Source: Alphaproteobacteria bacterium
GTDB lineage: Bacteria > Pseudomonadota > Alphaproteobacteria > Thalassobaculales > Thalassobaculaceae
DNA length: 64,000 nt
Reading direction: 5' to 3'
NCBI GenBank assembly: GCA_024742605.1
Contig: JANSYC010000003.1
Location: forward strand, 1-64,000
In this document: one piece after another, positions 59,149 to 64,000 of the stretch
How positions within the stretch are numbered: position 1 is the first letter of the stretch
How the letters are laid out: the number at the start of each line of letters is the position of its first letter
Position numbers and translations under genes: made by a program
Notes under the pieces: model-generated
Databases searched by the model: none
The model's input: the letters and a program-made list of their open reading frames with translations, nothing else
What the model was told of the DNA's origin: nothing

Positions 59149-59242
59149 AAATCAATATTGATCGTATCAATCAACCTATCGGAAGATCGGGTGGGGCGGG
59201 CAGTCTTCCGGCTCTAATCATCACCGCTTGAAAGCGCTTCCG

Positions 59243-60646
59243 ATGTCCGCTCCTGCCGCTCCGTCGACCCATCATATCGTCTCCGATATCTGGCGGCATG
59301 GTCTGCCGACGCCAGCGCCGCTGGAGGCCCTGTCCTTCACCGGCGCGGAGCCGGGCCTTCCCAGCAGTTTCCGCCTCGGCGCGGCGGGTCAGGCCGCGAT
59401 CGCGGCGGCGGCCCTGGCGGCGGCCGAGGTCTGGCGCGCGCGTACCGGGCGCGGCCAATCGGTGGCGGTCGACATGGCGCATGCGATGGCCGAGATGCGG
59501 AGCGAGCGGCATTTCAGCGTCGCCGGCGCCGAGACGCCGGATCTCTGGGACCCGCTCAACACCGTCTACGCGACCGGGGACGGCGGCTGGCTGCGCATGC
59601 ACACCAACTCCGCCCATCACCGGGCCGGTGTGGTGAAGATCCTGGGCTGTGCCGACACCCGTGAGGCGGTCGCGGACGCGATGCTGGGCTGGCGCGCGGA
59701 GGATTTCGAGACCGAGGCCTCCGCGCGGGGCCTGGTTGTTGCCAAGGCCCGAACCTTCGCCGAATGGGATGCGCATCCCCAGGCCCACGCGCTCGCGGCG
59801 CTTCCGTTGATGGAGGTTCGGAAAATCGGCGAGGCGCCGCCGACGCCTCTGCCGGGTCTCGGAGACCGGCCGCTGAGCGGGGTGCGGGTGCTGGATCTGA
59901 CCCGGATCATCGCGGGACCGGTCGGCGGTCGCACATTGGCGGCGCACGGGGCGGAGGTGCTTCTGATCACCGCACCGCATCTGCCTGCGGTGCCGGGGCT
60001 GGTGAAAGATACCGGGCGCGGGAAGCGATCGGCCCGACTGGATCTTCGCCAGTCGGTGGACAAGGACCGGCTGCGGGATTTGGCGAAGGACGCGGACGTC
60101 TTCCTGCAGGGCTACCGCCCCGGCGGGCTCGACGATCTGGGATTCTCTGCCGAGGCGATGGCGGCGGAGAAGCCCGGGCGGATCCGGGCCGATATCTGCG
60201 CCTATGGCTTCGATGGACCCTGGGCGCCCAAGCGTGGCTTCGACTCCCTCGTGCAATGCGCGACCGGCTTCAATCTCGCGGAGGGGGAGGCGGCCGGAAC
60301 CGGCGGACCGAAGGCGTTTCCCTGCCAAGCCCTCGACCATATCTCAGGTTATCTTCTGGCGTTCGGGATCATGGCGGCGCTGCTCCGTCGCGCGGAAGAA
60401 GGCGGCAGCTGGCAGGTGCGGGTGTCCCTCGCGCAGACCGCTCTCTGGTTGCGCGGGCTCGGGCGTCTGTCGGACGGCCTGTCCGCACCCGATCCGGGTG
60501 CGGCGGAGGTGGCGCCCTTCCTCGAGGCGACAGAGTCCGGTTTCGGCCCGCTGCGCGCGGTCCGGCACAGCGCCGTTCTGTCCGAAACCCCCGCCCGATG
60601 GGAACAGCCCTGCGTGCCGCACGGGACACACAAGGCGGAGTGGTAG
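59243..60646 (+). CDS. CoA transferase, family III (CaiB/BaiF)
   Basis: A 467-residue formyl-CoA-transferase-like protein. The N-terminal half has GQAAIAAAALAAAEVWRART, GRGQSVAVDMAHAMAEMRSE and an unusual VSDIWRHGLPTPAPLEALSF. The C-terminal half shows RVLDLTRIIAGPVGGRTLAA, GKRSARLDLRQSVDKDRLRD, GYRPGGLDDLGFSAEAMAAE and PAKRGFDSLVQ-like RGFDSLVQCATGFNLAEGEA. The order and length suggest two CaiB-type halves, with the conserved regions mainly in the C-terminal half. The substrate is unknown. ATG at 59243 is a better start than TTG at 59228. Confidence 0.8.
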   Translation: MSAPAAPSTHHIVSDIWRHGLPTPAPLEALSFTGAEPGLPSSFRLGAAGQAAIAAAALAAAEVWRARTGRGQSVAVDMAHAMAEMRSERHFSVAGAETPDLWDPLNTVYATGDGGWLRMHTNSAHHRAGVVKILGCADTREAVADAMLGWRAEDFETEASARGLVVAKARTFAEWDAHPQAHALAALPLMEVRKIGEAPPTPLPGLGDRPLSGVRVLDLTRIIAGPVGGRTLAAHGAEVLLITAPHLPAVPGLVKDTGRGKRSARLDLRQSVDKDRLRDLAKDADVFLQGYRPGGLDDLGFSAEAMAAEKPGRIRADICAYGFDGPWAPKRGFDSLVQCATGFNLAEGEAAGTGGPKAFPCQALDHISGYLLAFGIMAALLRRAEEGGSWQVRVSLAQTALWLRGLGRLSDGLSAPDPGAAEVAPFLEATESGFGPLRAVRHSAVLSETPARWEQPCVPHGTHKAEW

Positions 60647-60839
60647 TCTCCGACTCGGCGCATTCGAGCCGGAAACCATCCGCACCGCGTCGGATTTTCC
60701 CCGATGAGAGGCGCGCTTGTCAGGGCCGCGTGCCGTTTTCCTTGCCCCGACCACCCTTGGGGCGGTATCAGGGCGTCCTTTCGTCCCGATATCGCCACCG
60801 TGATGCGCCGGAGCGCGCGCCACACGCCAAGGAAGGCCC

Positions 60840-61610
60840 GTGCCGGAGTCCAAACCCATCCCGGCCGAGAGCACAGCATCGCCGTTGATTTCGGTTGTGG
60901 TTCCGGTCCTGAACGAACAAGACAACGTCGCCCCCCTGATCGGGGAGATCCGCGCGGCGCTCGGGTCCGCCTGCGCGTATGAGATCGTCTATGTGGACGA
61001 CGGCTCGACCGACGCGACCCTGGCCAATCTGCAGGCGACCCGGTTGACGGCGCCGGAGCTGCGGATCCTCCAGCACGGGGAGAAGCGCGGCCAGTCGGAA
61101 GCCTTGCGCTCCGGCATCCTGGCGGCGCGGGGCCGTCTGATCGTGACGCTGGACGGGGACCGGCAGAACGATCCCGCCGATATACCGAGGTTGATCGAGG
61201 CGCATGAGAAGCTCGAGCGCTTGGGGAAATCGTCGATCATGATCACCGGTCATCGGATCAACCGCCGTGATACCGTCGCCAAGCGCCGCGCCTCGCGGGC
61301 GGCGAACTGGCTGCGGTCCCGTGCCCTACGGGACGACAATCCGGATACCGGATGTTCGCTGAAGCTTTTTGAGCGGGATCTTTATCTCCGGATGCCGTAT
61401 TTCAGCCACATGCATCGGTTCCTTCCTGCCCTGGCCCAACGTGAAGGGGCGAGCGTCGAGGTGGTGCCGGTCAACCATCGGGCACGCGAGCAGGGCGTGT
61501 CAAAGTACAGCAATCTCGGCCGCCTGAAGGTCGGGGTGATTGATCTGTTCGGGGTGATGTGGTTGATGCGCCGCGCGCCCAAGGGCGGTCAGGCCCGTGA
61601 AGTGGAGTAG
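60840..61610 (+). CDS. Family 2 glycosyltransferase (dolichol-phosphate mannosyltransferase-like)
   Basis: A 256-residue cytoplasmic GT-A enzyme. Motifs are ISVVVPVLNEQDNVAPLIGE, YEIVYVDDGSTDATLANLQA, GQSEALRSGILAARGRLIVT, LDGDRQNDPADIPRLIEAHE and the C-terminal NHRAREQGVSKYSNLGRLKV. It resembles DPM1/ArnC-type enzymes that charge polyprenyl phosphate with a sugar. GTG at 60840 is the start. A LAB_N membrane protein follows after 5 bp, a frequent pair that suggests modification of a membrane lipid or lipid A. Confidence 0.88.
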   Translation: MPESKPIPAESTASPLISVVVPVLNEQDNVAPLIGEIRAALGSACAYEIVYVDDGSTDATLANLQATRLTAPELRILQHGEKRGQSEALRSGILAARGRLIVTLDGDRQNDPADIPRLIEAHEKLERLGKSSIMITGHRINRRDTVAKRRASRAANWLRSRALRDDNPDTGCSLKLFERDLYLRMPYFSHMHRFLPALAQREGASVEVVPVNHRAREQGVSKYSNLGRLKVGVIDLFGVMWLMRRAPKGGQAREVE

Positions 61611-61615
61611 CGCTC

Positions 61616-61966
61616 GTGCTGCAGGGAATTCTCGATAACTTTCTGAATCTCACGGTCGAAGAGAAGGTGATGCTGACGGTCGGGTTCGCCGGTCAGTTCC
61701 TGTTCGCCATGCGGTTCATCATCCAATGGCTGAAGAGCGAGATCAGCCGGAAGAGCGTGATTCCGATCGCCTTCTGGTACTTTTCAATCCTGGGAGGCGC
61801 TACTCTGTTCGTCTACGCTCTGTGGCGCCAGGATCCGGTGTTCATCCTGGGACAGGGAACGGGCTTGTTCATCTACAGCCGCAATCTGTTCCTGATCCAC
61901 CGGGAGAAGCGGGAGGCACAGGAAGAATCGGTGCGCCTTGCCAAAGAGCCCGCCGCCGAGTCGTAA
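61616..61966 (+). CDS. Lipid-A-disaccharide synthase N-terminal domain (LAB_N) membrane protein
   Basis: A 116-residue membrane protein with about three helices (LTVGFAGQFLFAMRFIIQWL, VIPIAFWYFSILGGATLFVY, GTGLFIYSRNLFLIHREKRE). This is a stand-alone LAB_N domain, often encoded beside a DPM1-like glycosyltransferase and thought to act in flipping or modification of a lipid-linked sugar. The GTG start lies 5 bp after the glycosyltransferase stop. Confidence 0.85.
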   Translation: MLQGILDNFLNLTVEEKVMLTVGFAGQFLFAMRFIIQWLKSEISRKSVIPIAFWYFSILGGATLFVYALWRQDPVFILGQGTGLFIYSRNLFLIHREKREAQEESVRLAKEPAAES

Positions 61967-62000
61967 GTCTTTTTCCGCCCGCGATCCCAGGAGAACTTTA

Positions 62001-62924
62001 TTGGCCGGTCCCCGCATCGTCTCGCTGCTTCCCAGTGCCACCGAAATCGTGGCCGCCTTGGGCATGCGACCGAATTTGGTCGGCCGCAGCCACGAATGTG
62101 ACTACCCCGAGGATGTGCAGCGGGTCCCGGTGATGACCCGCCCCCGGGTCGATCCCCTGAAGCCGTCGCGCCGGATCCACCGCGATGTCCAGGAGATGAT
62201 CCGGAAGGCCCTGTCGGTCTTCGAGGTCGATGTGGAACGCCTCAAGGCGGCCAAGCCGGACATCATCCTGACCCAGAATCAATGCGCCGCCTGCGCGGTC
62301 CATGAGGACCAGCTCGCCGAGGCGGTCAACAGCTGGACCGGCGCGAAACCGGTGATCCTGTCCCTGGCTCCGGCCCGCTTGGCCGATGTGTGGGCGGATT
62401 TCGGACGGGTGGGCGACATTCTGGATATCGGATGGGCCGGACGGGAGCTGAGCAACCGCGCCAAGGAACGGGTCGAGATCCTGGGCGAGCGGATGCCCGA
62501 GATCGAGGTTCGGCGGCGGATCGCCTGCGTCGAATGGTTTGACCCGCCGATGCTGGCCGGGAACTGGATTCCGGAGCTGCTGACCGCCATGGGCGCCGAT
62601 CCGGTGGGTGTGAAGCCGGGCGTGCATTCCGAAGCGACCAAACTAAAGGACATCGTCGCCCTCGACCCCGACGGTATGATCCTGATGCCCTGCGGCTTTG
62701 ACCTCGCCCGGACCGCCGAGGAGGCGACGCCTTTTCTCACGCGGAACACGGTCGCCCGTATGCGGGCGGTCCGCACCAAGCAGATCTGGCTTGCCGATGG
62801 CAGCGCCTATTTCAACCGCCCTGGCCCGCGCCTGATCACCTCGCTGGAGATTCTGGCCGAGATGCTGCATCCCAGTGCCTTCAACTTCGGGCATGAAGGC
62901 ACAGCTTGGACCAAGCTGGTCTAG
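62001..62924 (+). CDS. BtuF-like cobalamin-binding protein without signal peptide
   Basis: A 307-residue protein of the helical-backbone metal/cobalamin receptor fold: [80 protein letters not shown] and [20 protein letters not shown]. The pair of Cys (NQCAACAV) and CDYP are typical. There is no signal peptide, in contrast to BtuF, so it is probably cytoplasmic. TTG at 62001 has AGGAG upstream. It overlaps by a few bases, tail to tail, the last gene of the window. Confidence 0.82.
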   Translation: MAGPRIVSLLPSATEIVAALGMRPNLVGRSHECDYPEDVQRVPVMTRPRVDPLKPSRRIHRDVQEMIRKALSVFEVDVERLKAAKPDIILTQNQCAACAVHEDQLAEAVNSWTGAKPVILSLAPARLADVWADFGRVGDILDIGWAGRELSNRAKERVEILGERMPEIEVRRRIACVEWFDPPMLAGNWIPELLTAMGADPVGVKPGVHSEATKLKDIVALDPDGMILMPCGFDLARTAEEATPFLTRNTVARMRAVRTKQIWLADGSAYFNRPGPRLITSLEILAEMLHPSAFNFGHEGTAWTKLV

Positions 62925-64000
62925 AACCTTCGATAGGTTTCAAGTTTCTGCCAATCGAATCGTACCCCGGTGCCGGGAAGATCGGGCGCGACGGCGAGCC
63001 CGTCTTTCAGGACGACCTGGTCTTGCGCGTAGGTATCGATATCGAAGGAGTGGGATTCCACCCAGCCCGCGTTGGGCTGTCCGGAGACCAGGCTGACCGC
63101 CAGTTCCTGCATCCCGTGAGAACAGACCGGAATGCCATGCCGGTCCGCCAGACGGGCAGCGCGGAGCCATCCGGTGATACCGCCGCAGTTCGACGGATCG
63201 GGCTGCAGGAAGGATAGTTTCGACAGCCGCATGGCGCGCTCGAATTCGTGGATGGTGTGCAGATTTTCGCCCATCGCCAGCGGGAACCCAGTCTGCTCCG
63301 AGATCCGTCCGTAGCCCTCGAAATCGTCGGGTTCGATGGGTTCCTCGAACCAGAGCAAACCGAAGGGCCTGAATGCTTCGCAGGCGGCGAGTGCCTGCTC
63401 GACCGTCAGCGCGTAGTTGGCATCGACCATGAACGCGATGTCCGGCCCAACCGCGTCCCGTACGGCGGCCACCCGCGCCACATCCTCTGCCAAATCGTCC
63501 TTGCCGACCTTGATCTTGACCGCGTTGAAGCCGTGCGCGATGTGCGCCTCGACTCCCTCAACCAGTTTCTCGACCGGATAGTTCAGATCTATGCCACCCC
63601 GATAGATCTTGGCGCGACGGCCCGCGCCACCGGCCATTTTCCATAGTGGCTGGTCGGTCGCTTGACCGCGCAGGTCCCATAGGGCGATATCCACTGCCGA
63701 CATGGCGAAGGCCAGGATGCCGCCGCGTCCGACATAGTGGAAATGGCCTTCAAGGTCATCGTGGATCTGGTCGATCTCGGCCGCGTCGCGCCCAATCAGA
63801 TACGGTGCCAGATCGCGGGCGATCATCGCATGAATCGCGTGCCCGCCCCGACCGCCGGTATAGCTGTAGCCGGTGCCTGTGCTTCCGTCGGTCAGAGTTA
63901 TCCTGCAGGTAATCAGTTCGAAATCCTTATGGTCGCCGTGCTTGGCGTCCGACATGACCTCCGGTAAGGGAAGGACATAGAGATCGGCCTGGATGGAGCG
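62921..64000 (-). CDS. Mandelate racemase/muconate lactonizing enzyme-family protein, N-terminus cut by window edge
   Basis: At least 359 residues of an enolase-superfamily enzyme. The barrel has [28 protein letters not shown] and [20 protein letters not shown], then AMGENLHTI for the metal-binding Asp and Glu residues. [11 protein letters not shown] supplies the seventh-strand His. The frame stays open to 64000 ([15 protein letters not shown] before the internal Met at 63955), and the capping-domain start is missing, so the true start lies beyond the window. The substrate is likely a sugar acid or mandelate-like acid. The sequence does not decide. Confidence 0.88.
   Translation of the reverse strand, partial: RSIQADLYVLPLPEVMSDAKHGDHKDFELITCRITLTDGSTGTGYSYTGGRGGHAIHAMIARDLAPYLIGRDAAEIDQIHDDLEGHFHYVGRGGILAFAMSAVDIALWDLRGQATDQPLWKMAGGAGRRAKIYRGGIDLNYPVEKLVEGVEAHIAHGFNAVKIKVGKDDLAEDVARVAAVRDAVGPDIAFMVDANYALTVEQALAACEAFRPFGLLWFEEPIEPDDFEGYGRISEQTGFPLAMGENLHTIHEFERAMRLSKLSFLQPDPSNCGGITGWLRAARLADRHGIPVCSHGMQELAVSLVSGQPNAGWVESHSFDIDTYAQDQVVLKDGLAVAPDLPGTGVRFDWQKLETYRRF

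Overview
The window looks like a chromosome segment of a GC-rich alphaproteobacterium, most likely Rhodospirillales-like. This is an inference from the hemC-hemD-Mic60-hemY block divergent from tsaD, a HemY with a C-terminal zinc ribbon, a Ros/MucR-type regulator and a small PAS-like protein. No database search was possible. Assignments come from motifs, gene order and remembered family features.

The window falls into two parts. Positions 1 to about 41.8 kb are accessory in character, with mobile-element debris, toxin-antitoxin pairs, several recombinases and catabolic or transport operons. This part ends exactly at a tRNA-Thr(CGT) gene, with an integrase and excisionase-like gene beside its 3' end. 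Positions 41.9 to 64 kb look like ordinary core chromosome.

Layout: an IS3-family element is cut by the left edge (1-441). It is followed by a MucR-like regulator with damaged zinc ligands, two uncharacterised proteins and a DUF433 antitoxin-like protein. At 4.6-8.9 kb is a translationally coupled module of an excisionase-like HTH protein, a 745-aa tyrosine recombinase, a 345-aa tyrosine recombinase and a downstream unknown protein. The head of this module is duplicated at 39.8-40.1 kb, with a nonsense mutation in the HTH copy. At 9-15.4 kb lie AT-rich unknown genes, an XRE regulator, an AbiE-type pair with a palindrome over the antitoxin start, an integrase remnant, and a HigBA pair with a compact and probably leaderless promoter.

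At 15.6-21.4 kb is a carbohydrate-type ABC importer with a LOG-like Rossmann protein and a divergent DeoR regulator. At 21.8-26.1 kb a LysR regulator precedes a TfdA-like dioxygenase, a GMC oxidoreductase and an HpcH/HpaI aldolase. At 26.4-28.4 kb are a broken integrase, a low-GC DmdA-like gene and nested IS6-family ends. At 28.5-39.2 kb a LacI regulator, a sugar isomerase/epimerase, a Gfo/Idh/MocA oxidoreductase, an ABC importer with two ATPases and a small membrane protein, and a fused DhaK-DhaL kinase form a probable polyol or keto-sugar catabolic unit. At 39.2-41.8 kb are Tn3-family debris, the duplicated HTH copy, an excisionase-like gene, an integrase and tRNA-Thr.

The core part holds an unknown protein, hemY, an unusual hemD-Mic60 gene, hemC, tsaD, YciI and EVE proteins, a TPR-dioxygenase, an SGNH hydrolase, a PAS-like protein and the two hydantoinase subunits. 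It continues with a redox cluster (GDCCVxC protein, glutathione peroxidase, sulfite-oxidase-like protein, AhpC-like peroxiredoxin), a CoA-transferase, a glycosyltransferase with a LAB_N protein, a BtuF-like protein and a mandelate-racemase-family enzyme cut by the right edge.

The strongest leads are the two-recombinase module with its duplicated, highly conserved non-coding head, the in-frame HemD-Mic60 fusion with an internal ribosome-binding site, and several operator-like palindromes placed where each local regulator would be expected to act.
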